DNA of 48,382 nt from Bradyrhizobiaceae bacterium (lineage in GTDB: Bacteria; Pseudomonadota; Alphaproteobacteria; Rhizobiales; Xanthobacteraceae). The notes below the pieces were generated by a model. The model was not told the DNA's origin, did not search any database, and saw nothing but the letters and a program-made list of their open reading frames with translations. The stretch's first letter is position 1. The number at the start of each line of letters is the position of its first letter. Below, piece by piece: positions 1 through 7,709 of the stretch. Where the stretch lies: positions 1 through 48,382 of the forward strand of contig RXJC01000457.1 of NCBI GenBank assembly GCA_003963435.1. The letters are read 5' to 3'. Position numbers and translations under genes: made by a program.

Positions 1-960
1 GCGTTCGTTGTCGGATTTGTTGAGGAGCTCGCGTGCGGCGCTGGCGATCACGGGATGCGGTCCGGCGTCGCCGAGATGCGCCGTCTTCATCATCGCATCG
101 AGGGTGGATTCAATTGGTCGCTTCGGATCAGAGAGGAACGCCGCGACGCCGGCCAGAGTCTTGTCCTTTTCCGCATAGAGGACGTGGAGGATCGCGCCGA
201 CTAGCAGCGCATGGCTCGTCTTTTCCCAATGGTTCCGCTTGTCCAACGACCCTTCTGGGTCGACCAGGATGTCGGCGATGTTCTGGACGTCGCGAACCTC
301 CCATTCGCCGCGGCGCACCTCGAGCAGAGGATTGTAGGCAGCGGATTTTGTGTTGGTCGGGTCAAAGAGCAGCACGCGGCCGTGCCTGGCGCGGAAGCCG
401 GCGGTGAGCTGCCAGTTCTCGCCCTTGATGTCGTGAACAATCGCCGAGCCCGGCCAGGTCAACAGCGAGGGCACAACGAGGCCAACACCCTTGCCGCTTC
501 GGGTGGGCGCGAAGCACAGAACATGTTCAGGCCCATCATGGCGCAGATAAGCGTGCTCGTAGCGTCCCAGCACGACACCATCGGGACCGAGAGGGCCGGC
601 CGTCTCCACCTCCTTCTTCTCGGCCCAACGCGCCGAGCCATAGGTCTCGACCTTCTTGGCCTCGCGTGCACGCCAGACCGACATGCCGATGGCGACGGCG
701 ATCGAGATGAAGCCACCGGACGCCGCGATGAAAGCGCCTTCGACGAAGATCGCGGGTGCGTAGGCGTCGAAGCCGTACCACCACCAGAAGAAGGAGGGTG
801 GCAGATAGAAAGGAAAGCCGAACAGCGTGAACCACGGCGCGCCCAACTCCGGCTGGAACGCCAATCGCCAAGCCACCCATTCCGTTGCGCCCCAAGTGGT
901 GGCGAGGACGATCAGGAAAACGGTGAGGATCTGGCCCCATAGGATCTTCGTGGCGGACAT
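1..960 (-). CDS. traG: Conjugal transfer coupling protein TraG/VirD4 (C-terminus outside window)
   Basis: Type IV coupling protein ATPase: an inner-membrane motor that links the relaxosome to the mating-pair channel. My translation from the ATG at 960 gives two N-terminal membrane segments (about residues 10-25 and 70-95), then the Walker A loop APTRSGKGVG at 151-160, followed by the typical VPSLLTWPGSAIVHDIKGENW region. The start has a GAAAGGA Shine-Dalgarno sequence. 320 codons are visible; the Walker B half lies left of position 1. It is the last visible gene of the minus-strand transfer operon, directly after rlxS. Family assignment is firm; whether the missing half is intact cannot be seen. 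Confidence 0.95.
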   Translation of the reverse strand, partial: MSATKILWGQILTVFLIVLATTWGATEWVAWRLAFQPELGAPWFTLFGFPFYLPPSFFWWWYGFDAYAPAIFVEGAFIAASGGFISIAVAIGMSVWRAREAKKVETYGSARWAEKKEVETAGPLGPDGVVLGRYEHAYLRHDGPEHVLCFAPTRSGKGVGLVVPSLLTWPGSAIVHDIKGENWQLTAGFRARHGRVLLFDPTNTKSAAYNPLLEVRRGEWEVRDVQNIADILVDPEGSLDKRNHWEKTSHALLVGAILHVLYAEKDKTLAGVAAFLSDPKRPIESTLDAMMKTAHLGDAGPHPVIASAARELLNKSDNER

Positions 961-984
961 TGGAACGGTCCTTTCGGAGAGAGG

Positions 985-2724
985 TTAGAGGCCGAGCCCT
1001 CGTTTGCGGCCAAAGCTCCAGTCGATGCCGCCATCATCGCGGGCGACGCCGGAAACATGCTTGCCGAGGTGCTTTTCCAGAGAGGGTGACCAGGGCACGA
1101 GTTGGAAGCCGAGGCCGTCGTCCAGCATGGCAAAGCGGCCGGAGGCGAGTGCCAAACGCTGGCGGTAGGTGCCGGCAACATACTCGCCGCTTCCCGCGCG
1201 ATTGAACGGCTGGCCTGTTTCGGCGGAGAGTTTTTCGCCGGCCGCTTCCAGCTCGCGACGGCGCAGCGTGTCGATCAGCCCGCGATTGAAGGTGACACGC
1301 TGGCCGTGTCGCTCGCCGAAGCCCTGTCCGACCAGATGATCCGCGCGTCGATCCAGCGCCTGCCGTACCTCGGCGCCGAAGCCGGCCTCGGACAGGGCGG
1401 CAGGTTCGCGCGCGATGTTCTGCCGATCGAGCCAAGTCGCGCCGGTTGCCGTGACCTGACGATCGATATCGAGATCGGAGCGGACGGCGATTGCGACCCG
1501 GCGCTGTCCCTGTGCATCATCGAACGCACGCAACTCGACGATCGAACCCGCCGCGCTGTCACCGGCGGCTTCGAGATCGGGCAGCTTGATGTGATGGGTG
1601 CGGCCGTCGACGCCGTCGACCACGGCGTAGGCGGAGCCCTTCAGCTCGTCATCAAGACCGCGATCGACCAATCGGCCGATCACGGGCGCATCGAGGCTTT
1701 CGGCCGCGAGCACATAGCCCGCCGAGCCGCGTTCGATGCCGCGATCCGTCAAAGCCCGGTGCATGCGTTTGATGATGTCGCCGCGCTCGCCGAGTTCACG
1801 CAGAGTCGCCTCGGCCTTCGTGTCGATCGCCCATTGACCGGGGCCGACCTGCTCGGCGAGGCCGAGTGTTTCCAGCTTGCGGAGCCGTCCGACCTTCAGC
1901 GCATGAAATTCGTCGAGCCGGACGTTCGGATCGATCGCCGTCTCGATGACGCCCGTGGCATGGCCATCGCGGATAAGCTGGCGGTCAAGCTGCGTGAAGC
2001 GCTCGGCATCGACCTGGCGTTTCAGGCTGCGCTGGATGTCGAGGTCGGTGCGCGGCCCTAATTCCTGCGTGATGAGGTCACGCGCGCGGTCGCGCATTCC
2101 TTCCTTGATGTAGTCGCGTGAGATGACGAGGTCCTGCCCGTCGTCACGGACCCCGCGCACGATCAGGTGGACATGGGGATGCTCGGTGTTCCAGTGGTCG
2201 ACCGCCACCCAATCGAGGCGGGTGTCGAGATCCTTTTCCATCTGCGTGACGAGATCGCGGGTGAAGGACCGCAGGTCGGCCATGTCGGGCGCATCGTCGG
2301 GCGAGACGATGAACCGGAAATGGTGGCGGTCGTCCTGGCACCGTTCCGCAAAGGCCTTCGGATCGGCGTCGTCGCCCCCGGGACCGAAGAGATGGGCCTT
2401 CTCCCCATCGCGGGTCACGCCTTCGCGGCGCAGATAATTGAGGTGGGTCGCGAGCGGCGCCGAGCGCGATGTCTGGCGCACGACGCGCGCCTTGATGACA
2501 GCGCCGCGCGTTCGCGCGGTGAGCAGCCGGTTCGCCTGGATGCTCGCACGCTGGCCCCGCCCGAAGCGCGAGCGGTTGCCGGACACGATCCGGCCGGAGC
2601 GTGAGACGCCGGCCCCGGCCTTCTTCGCCGCGGCGAGAGCCTGCGCGATGAAGGGACGAGCCTGCTGCGCACGGGTCGAGCGGATGCGGCCCGGCCGGAT
2701 GCGGAAATCACTGTCGCCGGTCAT
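985..2724 (-). CDS. rlxS: Relaxase with C-terminal DUF3363 domain (RlxS-type)
   Basis: Conjugative relaxase that would nick oriT and lead the transferred strand. The protein is 579 aa from the ATG at 2724; the longer reading frame has 28 unlikely upstream residues. The metal-binding histidine motif is visible in EHPHVHLIVRG, preceded by the family block RSAPLATHLNYLRREGVTRDG; the rest matches the relaxase/DUF3363 family. A basic N-terminus (RIRPGRIRSTRAQQARPF) is typical of this group. It lies 24 nt before traG and 244 bp after the transglycosylase gene; that gap is the candidate oriT. The same gene order is known from rhizobial ICEs such as ICEMlSymR7A. The nicking tyrosine was not assigned. 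Confidence 0.92.
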   Translation of the reverse strand: MTGDSDFRIRPGRIRSTRAQQARPFIAQALAAAKKAGAGVSRSGRIVSGNRSRFGRGQRASIQANRLLTARTRGAVIKARVVRQTSRSAPLATHLNYLRREGVTRDGEKAHLFGPGGDDADPKAFAERCQDDRHHFRFIVSPDDAPDMADLRSFTRDLVTQMEKDLDTRLDWVAVDHWNTEHPHVHLIVRGVRDDGQDLVISRDYIKEGMRDRARDLITQELGPRTDLDIQRSLKRQVDAERFTQLDRQLIRDGHATGVIETAIDPNVRLDEFHALKVGRLRKLETLGLAEQVGPGQWAIDTKAEATLRELGERGDIIKRMHRALTDRGIERGSAGYVLAAESLDAPVIGRLVDRGLDDELKGSAYAVVDGVDGRTHHIKLPDLEAAGDSAAGSIVELRAFDDAQGQRRVAIAVRSDLDIDRQVTATGATWLDRQNIAREPAALSEAGFGAEVRQALDRRADHLVGQGFGERHGQRVTFNRGLIDTLRRRELEAAGEKLSAETGQPFNRAGSGEYVAGTYRQRLALASGRFAMLDDGLGFQLVPWSPSLEKHLGKHVSGVARDDGGIDWSFGRKRGLGL

Positions 2725-2968
2725 GGCTGATGCCTCGCACATCGCGCCAAGCACAGGAAATCGCAGGAAAATCGGCGTAGTCGTGAGGTGCGGGGAAATC
2801 CCGCACATCGCGAAATCGCCTCATAACCTATTGAAAAACCACAACCGACCCAAGCCGCACCTCGCGGCCTTTTATCCTGCCATCGTCCGGTCGTGTTGCC
2901 TGCCTCTACCCTCAACGCACACCATGACGCGCTTGAGCACGCTATCGTGCGATCAGGAACCGGGCTGC
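2725..2968 (-). promoter_or_regulatory. Candidate oriT / relaxase promoter region
   Basis: This 244-bp non-coding gap precedes the relaxase. It carries a perfect 7-bp inverted repeat, GTGCGGG (2788-2794) and CCCGCAC (2800-2806), with a 5-nt spacer GAAAT. It also carries a reverse-oriented copy (2945-2961) of the 17-bp repeat found inside repA, matching its consensus at 15 of 17 positions. Origins of transfer of RlxS-type elements are expected next to the relaxase gene. The nic site itself cannot be assigned from sequence alone. Confidence 0.5.
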
Positions 2969-3742
2969 TCATGGCGCATTCCTTTGGCCCGAACGCGGGA
3001 CAAACAGCCCGCCCGACTGCGGCTCGATGGCGGAAACATCGCGCACGGACGATGTCGTCATCGCGGCATCGGAAGCGCGCTCGGCCGGTACGGGAACGGG
3101 TATCGATATGCGCTCAGCTTGCGCGATGAACAGCGGCGCGCGTGTCCAGGCGAGTGCATCGGCCGCGGCGGCCACGATCGGCCAAGTCGCATCGCCGCTG
3201 GTCACCGACGGCGCGACGATGGCGACATAGGCGCGCGTTTCCGCGGGCAGCGCCCGGCCCTTCAGCGAGTCCTCGTAACGACCAGGACCGGCATTGTAGG
3301 CCGCGATCCAGCCGGGCGATCCGTAGCGATCGAACAGCTCGCGGATGTAGCCGGCGCCGGCGATGATGTTGTCATGCGGATCATAAGGATCAGCGCCGAG
3401 ACGGTGGCGAAGGCGCAAGCCTGCCCAAGTGGGCGGCATGATCTGCATCAGGCCCATCGCGCCCTTCGGCGAAAGGGCGCGTGGATCGCCTGCACTTTCG
3501 GCACGCATCCCCGCCCTGATCCATGCGATCGGAACGCCGAAGCGCCGCGAAGCCTCGGCGATATGATCGCCATAGGGATCGCGTGGCGACGGTCGATCGG
3601 CGCCCAAGTCCTGCGCCATCGTGATCGCCGGCATGATGCTCGCGAGGCTAAGGCCGGAAAGGAGGAGGAGAGCCATGCGCCGGGCAGCGCAGCGCGGCCC
3701 GGACGCAATCGAACGGCTCCTCGGTTGACGAGAGCCAAGCAT
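2969..3742 (-). CDS. Lytic transglycosylase (VirB1-like SLT domain)
   Basis: Secreted peptidoglycan-cleaving enzyme that opens the cell wall for the mating channel. It is 257 aa: an N-terminal hydrophobic segment around residues 23-43 ending in a plausible AMA/Q signal cleavage region, then an SLT goose-lysozyme fold. Visible family motifs are the catalytic glutamate in GMRAESAGDPRALSPKG, then GLMQIMPPTW and AYNAGPGRY. The start at 3742 lies 3 nt after the DUF736 gene; an internal Met at residue 23 just before the hydrophobic stretch is an alternative start. It is part of the transfer operon. Confidence 0.9.
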   Translation of the reverse strand: MLGSRQPRSRSIASGPRCAARRMALLLLSGLSLASIMPAITMAQDLGADRPSPRDPYGDHIAEASRRFGVPIAWIRAGMRAESAGDPRALSPKGAMGLMQIMPPTWAGLRLRHRLGADPYDPHDNIIAGAGYIRELFDRYGSPGWIAAYNAGPGRYEDSLKGRALPAETRAYVAIVAPSVTSGDATWPIVAAAADALAWTRAPLFIAQAERISIPVPVPAERASDAAMTTSSVRDVSAIEPQSGGLFVPRSGQRNAP

Positions 3743-3745
3743 CGC

Positions 3746-4093
3746 TCAGTCCTTCTCGCCGCGATCGCGCGGACGCGACCAATGCAGCGACCAGGCCGAG
3801 CCGCCATCGTCGTCGCGGAACATGTTGGCGCGGATCGGGTGCGGGAATGTCGGATCGTCGATCAGCAGCGCGACGTATTCGCCGGCCTTCTCTCCGGAGC
3901 GTTTCCATCCGGCGCCGATCTCCGCGCCCGGCTCATTGTTCATGCCGTCGAAGACATGCACGCGATACTGCGGTGCGTTCTCAACCTCGGTCGGTTCGGC
4001 TGCGATGATTATGACGTCCTGGTTCAAAACCAGCGTCGTCAGATGCCCGACGAAGCCGGTCTCGTCGCGCGTGAATTCGCCAATCTGGGGCAT
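3746..4093 (-). CDS. DUF736 family protein (copy 1)
   Basis: Small DUF736 protein of 115 aa, a family found almost only on plasmids and ICEs of alphaproteobacteria and of unknown function. The start at 4093 (MPQIGEFTRDETGF) is chosen because homologous starts have the form M-x-x-IGxF; the 46 upstream residues are not conserved-looking. The closing block SLHWSRPRDRGE is the family signature and matches the second copy at 9403-9726 (SLIWSRPTRRGD). It lies between traF and the transglycosylase gene, so it is probably co-transcribed with transfer genes. Confidence 0.9.
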   Translation of the reverse strand: MPQIGEFTRDETGFVGHLTTLVLNQDVIIIAAEPTEVENAPQYRVHVFDGMNNEPGAEIGAGWKRSGEKAGEYVALLIDDPTFPHPIRANMFRDDDGGSAWSLHWSRPRDRGEKD

Positions 4094-4163
4094 GTCAGTC
4101 TCCTTCGCGGTGGGGATTGGGACAGCCATCGGCGAGCACCGCTCCCGCCGAATGGGAAGGCGG

Positions 4164-4709
4164 TCAGCGTGTCGGCGCACGCCATTCGAAGCGGCCGGTG
4201 CCGTCTTCATCGGTCCACAGTGGGACGGCACGGCCGATGATCTGGTCGGTCGAGATCAGGCCGAAGTAGCGGCCGTCGAGGCTGTCGCGGACCTGCCAGT
4301 TCATGAGGAAGACTTCGCCAGTCTGGACCCGGCGGCAGCCTTGCCAGACGGGAAGATCGCGGCCTGCGCGATCGCGCTCCAGTGCCGCACCGACCTCCAC
4401 ACCATCGACGGTGATAGTGAGGTTCGAACGGCAAACGGTCTGCCCGGAGACGGCGAGGATGCGCTTCATCAGCGGCACGCCCTTGGGCAGGTAGCCGCGC
4501 TCGGCGAGGAATGTCGCGAGCGGCTCGGGCGCATCGACCGCAACGAGATCGGTAACGTCGAGCGGCCCGTCGAAGTCGATCGAATAGAACCCGATGGGCG
4601 CGCTCGCCGATGCGTTCCAGATCAGCTTGATGGGCATCGGCGTGAGGCCGGGATAGCCGACGCTGAGCGCGGCGAGCGTCGTCGCCAGGAGAAGTCCGGC
4701 GCGGCTCAC
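4164..4709 (-). CDS. traF: TraF-type S26 signal peptidase
   Basis: Membrane-anchored serine peptidase of the S26 family; TraF enzymes mature or cyclise conjugative pilin. The protein is 181 aa from a GTG at 4709 that overlaps the DUF2840 stop by 4 nt (GTGA), suggesting translational coupling; the longer open frame upstream lies within DUF2840. An N-terminal membrane segment (about 5-22) is followed by the catalytic Ser block SAPIGFYSI and the Lys block LMKRILAVSGQTV. The C-terminal DSLDGRYFGLI corresponds to the conserved S-D-S-x-D-S-R-x-F/Y-G region of this family. Confidence 0.9.
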   Translation of the reverse strand: MSRAGLLLATTLAALSVGYPGLTPMPIKLIWNASASAPIGFYSIDFDGPLDVTDLVAVDAPEPLATFLAERGYLPKGVPLMKRILAVSGQTVCRSNLTITVDGVEVGAALERDRAGRDLPVWQGCRRVQTGEVFLMNWQVRDSLDGRYFGLISTDQIIGRAVPLWTDEDGTGRFEWRAPTR

Positions 4710-5227
4710 GACTCGGCCTTTCGGCGCAGCAGGAATGCGCGATGATGGTCGAGCGTGTAGGTGCGCGGCTCGTGTCCAGCAGCGAGCCGGTTGTGGACGT
4801 GACGCCAATGATCGGGCGAAACCGCTTCGGGATCGATGCCGATGCGCTCGATGGCGTCGATCGCCTGCAGCACGCGCTCGACCCTGGGCCAGCTCTCGAC
4901 CTTCAGCAGGATTTCGCCGCCAGGACGAACGAAAGGCAGCGTCTGGTACGTCTCGCCGCGCGCAACCGAGCGCACGACGTCGATGCGCGAGATGATCGTT
5001 CCGAAGTCATTCGAGGCCCAGCGCACGAAGGCGAAGACCGCGCCGGGGCGAAAAGACAGGACACGCCGACGGCGATCGAGAATCTGTTCGTGGGCGTGCG
5101 TGCCGAAGCGGATCCAGTTCTCGATCTTCTTCTCAACCCAGGTCAGTTCGACATGGGTGAGATTGTCTTGGTGGCGTGCGGTCGGCGTCGGGCCGCCGCG
5201 CGCGCGGGGGGCCGCGGCGCCGGTCAT
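4706..5227 (-). CDS. DUF2840 domain-containing protein
   Basis: 173-aa protein of the DUF2840 family, which occurs in ICE and plasmid transfer regions of alphaproteobacteria and has no proven function. The recognisable block is the C-terminal DHWRHVHNRLAAGHEPRTYT, with a basic, probably soluble body (HEQILDRRRRVLSFRPG). No membrane segment or enzyme motif is visible. It overlaps its neighbours by 4 nt on each side, the upstream RHH gene and the downstream traF, so it is translated as part of a coupled operon. Confidence 0.88.
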   Translation of the reverse strand: MTGAAAPRARGGPTPTARHQDNLTHVELTWVEKKIENWIRFGTHAHEQILDRRRRVLSFRPGAVFAFVRWASNDFGTIISRIDVVRSVARGETYQTLPFVRPGGEILLKVESWPRVERVLQAIDAIERIGIDPEAVSPDHWRHVHNRLAAGHEPRTYTLDHHRAFLLRRKAES

Positions 5228-5478
5228 GAGGGGTCTCCTTCGATGTGTGGGAATTCGCGCGCGAGCATCTCGCGCAGCATGTCGGCAACGGTAACGCCGC
5301 GCCGGAAGGCAGCGATCTTGATCCGTCCACGTAAGGCGGGCGTGACGTCGATCGTCATGCGGGCGGTGAAGGCTTCATCGTCCGGCGCGCGCGGCGCGGT
5401 GGCATCTGCGGCCTTGATCCAGGCCTCTTGATTGGTCGGACGTGCCGCAAAGCCGCGCCGTTCGGATCGCTCGCTCAT
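5224..5478 (-). CDS. Ribbon-helix-helix protein, ParG/CopG-like
   Basis: 84-aa protein. The C-terminal half (MTIDVTPALRGRIKIAAF then RRGVTVADMLREMLAREF) fits a ribbon-helix-helix DNA-binding fold: one beta strand and two helices. It follows the parA gene with a 4-nt overlap (ATGA), the usual place of the small DNA-binding partner of a ParA ATPase, so it may be the centromere-binding partner or the operon autoregulator. Its N-terminal 40 residues look disordered. The role is inferred from position and fold. Confidence 0.85.
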   Translation of the reverse strand: MSERSERRGFAARPTNQEAWIKAADATAPRAPDDEAFTARMTIDVTPALRGRIKIAAFRRGVTVADMLREMLAREFPHIEGDPS

Positions 5479-6113
5479 GGTGAGATCCTTTCGAGCTCGG
5501 TGACGAGCGCCGCGATCTCGCGCGCGGCGGGTCCGTCGTCGTCGATCTCGAAAGCGAGCCGGCCCGATTGCGCGGCGTCGGCGTAGATGACGCGCTGTCC
5601 GATCGCCGTGCGCAGCACTGGCGGATCGTGGTCGGCGAGCGTCTCGGCCGTCTCGCGGGCGATCACGGTGCGCGCGCCGCAGCGATTGAGGACGAAGCGA
5701 GCGCGAAGCTCCGGCCGATAGATGCGCGCCTCCGACAGGAGCGCCAGCATCTCGGCCGAGGCCCAACCATCGAGCGGCGACGGCTGCACGGGGATCAGCA
5801 CGAGGTCGGCGGCGAGCAGCGCGGATCGCATCAGCCCGGCGACGCGCGGCGGCCCGTCGATCACCACATGATCGACATCGCGCGCCAGCTCGGGCGCCTC
5901 ACGGTGGAGCGTGTCGCGCGCCAGGCCGACGACGCCGAACAGGCGCGGCGCGTGCTCGCGGGCGCGTTGCTGCGACCAGTCGAGCGCCGAACCCTGGGGG
6001 TCCGCATCGACGAGCGTGACCCGCTTTCCCCTACCGGCCCATTCGCCGGCTAGGTGCAGCGCCAGCGTCGTCTTGCCGACGCCGCCCTTCTGGTTGAGGA
6101 AGGCCACGATCAT
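5475..6113 (-). CDS. parA: ParA family ATPase
   Basis: 212-aa deviant-Walker ATPase. The Walker A signature KGGVGKTT is at residues 9-16 (MIVAFLNQKGGVGKTTLALH), motif A' is in LVDADPQGSALDW, and Walker B-like VVIDGPP follows. The short form without an N-terminal HTH is typical of plasmid and ICE type Ib ParA proteins. It overlaps repA by 4 nt upstream and the RHH gene by 4 nt downstream. Together with repA it suggests that the excised circle can replicate and be segregated. Confidence 0.93.
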   Translation of the reverse strand: MIVAFLNQKGGVGKTTLALHLAGEWAGRGKRVTLVDADPQGSALDWSQQRAREHAPRLFGVVGLARDTLHREAPELARDVDHVVIDGPPRVAGLMRSALLAADLVLIPVQPSPLDGWASAEMLALLSEARIYRPELRARFVLNRCGARTVIARETAETLADHDPPVLRTAIGQRVIYADAAQSGRLAFEIDDDGPAAREIAALVTELERISP

Positions 6114-7270
6114 CGGCGGCCTCCCGGGCGTGGACCGAAGGGAAGCTGCGGAGGGCCGGAGGTCCCGTTTCTCGCCGCGCCAGCGTTGGTAAGAGCGGCG
6201 CTGCTGGTGCGCCGCTTGCCAGCGGCGCTTAGCGCGTTCGCGGCCTGCCGGACGAGGTTTTCCACCTCTCGCGCGCGCTCTTCAAAGTTAGATTCTCTGT
6301 TAGATTCTAAGTTAGCGAGGCGATTTTCGGTTCTGCTGTCGTGGGTTAGGCCGTGTTTCGGTTCCCGTTGGCACGAGGGGCCGGTTCCTGATGGCACGCG
6401 CTTTCGGGTTCCCGATGGCACGAAGCCTTTCACAGCTTTTCCACAGGGCGGCGTCCGCTCGAAAGCGAGCAACGTTCGGCCGCCGGCCTCGATCTCGAGG
6501 AACAGCGTGTAGCCGGGAAGCGGCTGGCGACGGATGATGTCGCGCAGCTCGAAGGCGAAGCGTTTGTACGGTGACAACGCGCCGGATTTCTGGTGGAGGT
6601 GGCGAAAGTCGAATCGCCAGCCATTGCGCTGGCGCCCGCCGTGCTTGCGCACCAGGCGATAGAGCCAGCGATCGAGCCCGCCTGTGAGATCGAAATAGGC
6701 CCGGTCGATCGTCAGCACGAGCGCATCGTCGAGAACGGCCTGATAAAACCAGTCCGGGACGATCATCTCGATCCCGTCCGGCTTGCCGTTGCGGTTGGTG
6801 CGCTCCTTCCACTCGTTGATCCACGAGAAGCGATGACGCCGGCCCTCGGCGGATTGGCGGATCGAGGTGCAGACCGTCGTGGATTGCAGACGATCGAGCG
6901 CGGCCTTCAAGCGCTGATAGTCGCGTAAGGACGTGCCGCGGCCGATGAATTTGAGAATTTCATAGGGCGTGGCGACCATCAGGCGCGACGTGCGCAGGCC
7001 GGCGTCACGCGCCTCGACGATCTGGCTCGCCGCCCAGATCAGGATGTCGGCGTCCCAAATGGTCGCCATGCCGTGATCGGGCACGGCCTCGACGCGGATC
7101 GACACATTGCCGGCGGCGAAGTCGATCGGCGCGACGCGGTGCGATTTGGAGAGGGAGAAAAACGGATAGGCCATGAGATCCTGTGCGTCTCGTGCTGCGA
7201 ACTCGCCGGGGAGCGCACGGAACAGATCGAGCTGCCCGCGCTCCGAGAGGGACTGGTGTCGCGCCGCCAT
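6110..7270 (-). CDS. repA: Replication initiator protein A (RepA/RPA family)
   Basis: 386-aa plasmid-type replication initiator. Family features are the N-terminal DLMAYPFFSLSKSHR block, the winged-helix region TPYEILKFIGRGTSLRDYQRL around residues 105-125, and YFDLTGGLDRWLYRLVRKHGG near 195-215. After about residue 270 the protein becomes a low-complexity tail. That stretch carries VPSGT repeats encoded by three DNA repeats (6360-6423) and ESN repeats encoded by 12-bp repeats (6287-6320), so the coding tail probably doubles as the replication origin. It lies 18 nt after the HTH gene and overlaps parA by 4 nt. Confidence 0.92.
   Translation of the reverse strand: MAARHQSLSERGQLDLFRALPGEFAARDAQDLMAYPFFSLSKSHRVAPIDFAAGNVSIRVEAVPDHGMATIWDADILIWAASQIVEARDAGLRTSRLMVATPYEILKFIGRGTSLRDYQRLKAALDRLQSTTVCTSIRQSAEGRRHRFSWINEWKERTNRNGKPDGIEMIVPDWFYQAVLDDALVLTIDRAYFDLTGGLDRWLYRLVRKHGGRQRNGWRFDFRHLHQKSGALSPYKRFAFELRDIIRRQPLPGYTLFLEIEAGGRTLLAFERTPPCGKAVKGFVPSGTRKRVPSGTGPSCQREPKHGLTHDSRTENRLANLESNRESNFEERAREVENLVRQAANALSAAGKRRTSSAALTNAGAARNGTSGPPQLPFGPRPGGRR
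6287..6320. repeat. Short tandem repeats in repA (12-bp period)
   Basis: GTTAGATTCT occurs at 6287-6296 and again at 6299-6308, followed by a partial GTTAG at 6311. The period is 12 bp. The stretch is AT-richer than its surroundings and lies 40 bp from the iteron-like repeats, so it could be the unwinding part of an origin. It also encodes the LESNRESNFEE stretch of RepA. Confidence 0.6.
6360..6445. other. oriV: Candidate replication origin: three iterons plus DnaA box inside repA
   Basis: Three 17-bp repeats with consensus GGTTCCCGATGGCACGA lie at 6360-6376, 6383-6399 and 6407-6423. They are spaced 23 and 24 bp start to start, close to two helix turns. A DnaA box TTTTCCACA (6437-6445), matching the TTWTNCACA consensus, follows 14 bp later. 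Iterons spaced by about two turns next to a DnaA box are classic RepA-dependent origin architecture. The repeats are read in repA as VPSGT units. The origin call is inference; the repeats are seen directly. Confidence 0.65.
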
Positions 7271-7288
7271 TCGGGAATCCGGGGGCGA

Positions 7289-7570
7289 TCAGCGCGCGTA
7301 TCGTCCGGCATGTGCCGGCGGCGCAGGCGTATGGCGCTTGGCCGGAAGCACGCTGCCGCGCGGATCGGAGGTGGAGGTGACGGCGCCGCGCTCGGCCCAG
7401 GCCTCAAGATCGTCGACCGCATAAACGACGCGACCGCCGAGCTTGCGATAGGCCGGACCCGTTCCGTAAGTCCGATGCTTTTCGAGGGTGCGGGCCGATA
7501 GGCTGAGGAATTCGGCGGCTTCCTTGGTGCGCAGGTAGCGCGGCGGGAGAACGGCGAGATCAGGTCGCAT
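7289..7570 (-). CDS. MerR-like helix-turn-helix protein, candidate excisionase (RdfS-like)
   Basis: 93-aa protein with an HTH_17/AlpA-type domain: YLRTKEAAEFLSLSARTLEKHR then GPAYRKLGGRVVYAVDDLEAW, at residues 12-60. Proteins of this size and fold act as recombination directionality factors (Xis, AlpA, RdfS). The start at 7570 (MRPDLAVLPPRYL) is preferred over 60 upstream codons that cross the promoter region. It heads the repA-parA-traF-rlxS-traG operon, the place of rdfS in ICEMlSymR7A-type elements, where excision and transfer genes are switched on together. The specific RdfS role is inference. Confidence 0.82.
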   Translation of the reverse strand: MRPDLAVLPPRYLRTKEAAEFLSLSARTLEKHRTYGTGPAYRKLGGRVVYAVDDLEAWAERGAVTSTSDPRGSVLPAKRHTPAPPAHAGRYAR

Positions 7571-7656
7571 GGGAGGGCCTCCGTGGGTTCGTTGGGGCCG
7601 CCGGGAAGCGGCGGGTAACGAAGGCCACGTTGGCGAAGCAGGGCCGGCGAGATGCA

Positions 7657-7686
7657 GGGCGAATTCAGGGGGGCCTAAATTCGCCC
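7657..7686 (-). promoter_or_regulatory. Inverted repeat in the promoter of the HTH/transfer operon
   Basis: A perfect 9-bp inverted repeat GGGCGAATT (7657-7665) and AATTCGCCC (7678-7686) with a 12-bp spacer lies about 90 bp before the HTH start codon. It lies in the 139-bp gap between the FseA-like gene and the HTH gene, where a binding site for the activator or for the HTH protein itself is expected. Function is inferred from position. Confidence 0.55.
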
Positions 7687-7709
7687 ACCAAGAGTCGGAT
7701 GGAGATCGG

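Noticed and set aside
6287..6423. CRISPR-like repeats
   Set aside because: The repeats are too short, too closely spaced and lie within a coding region; they fit iterons.
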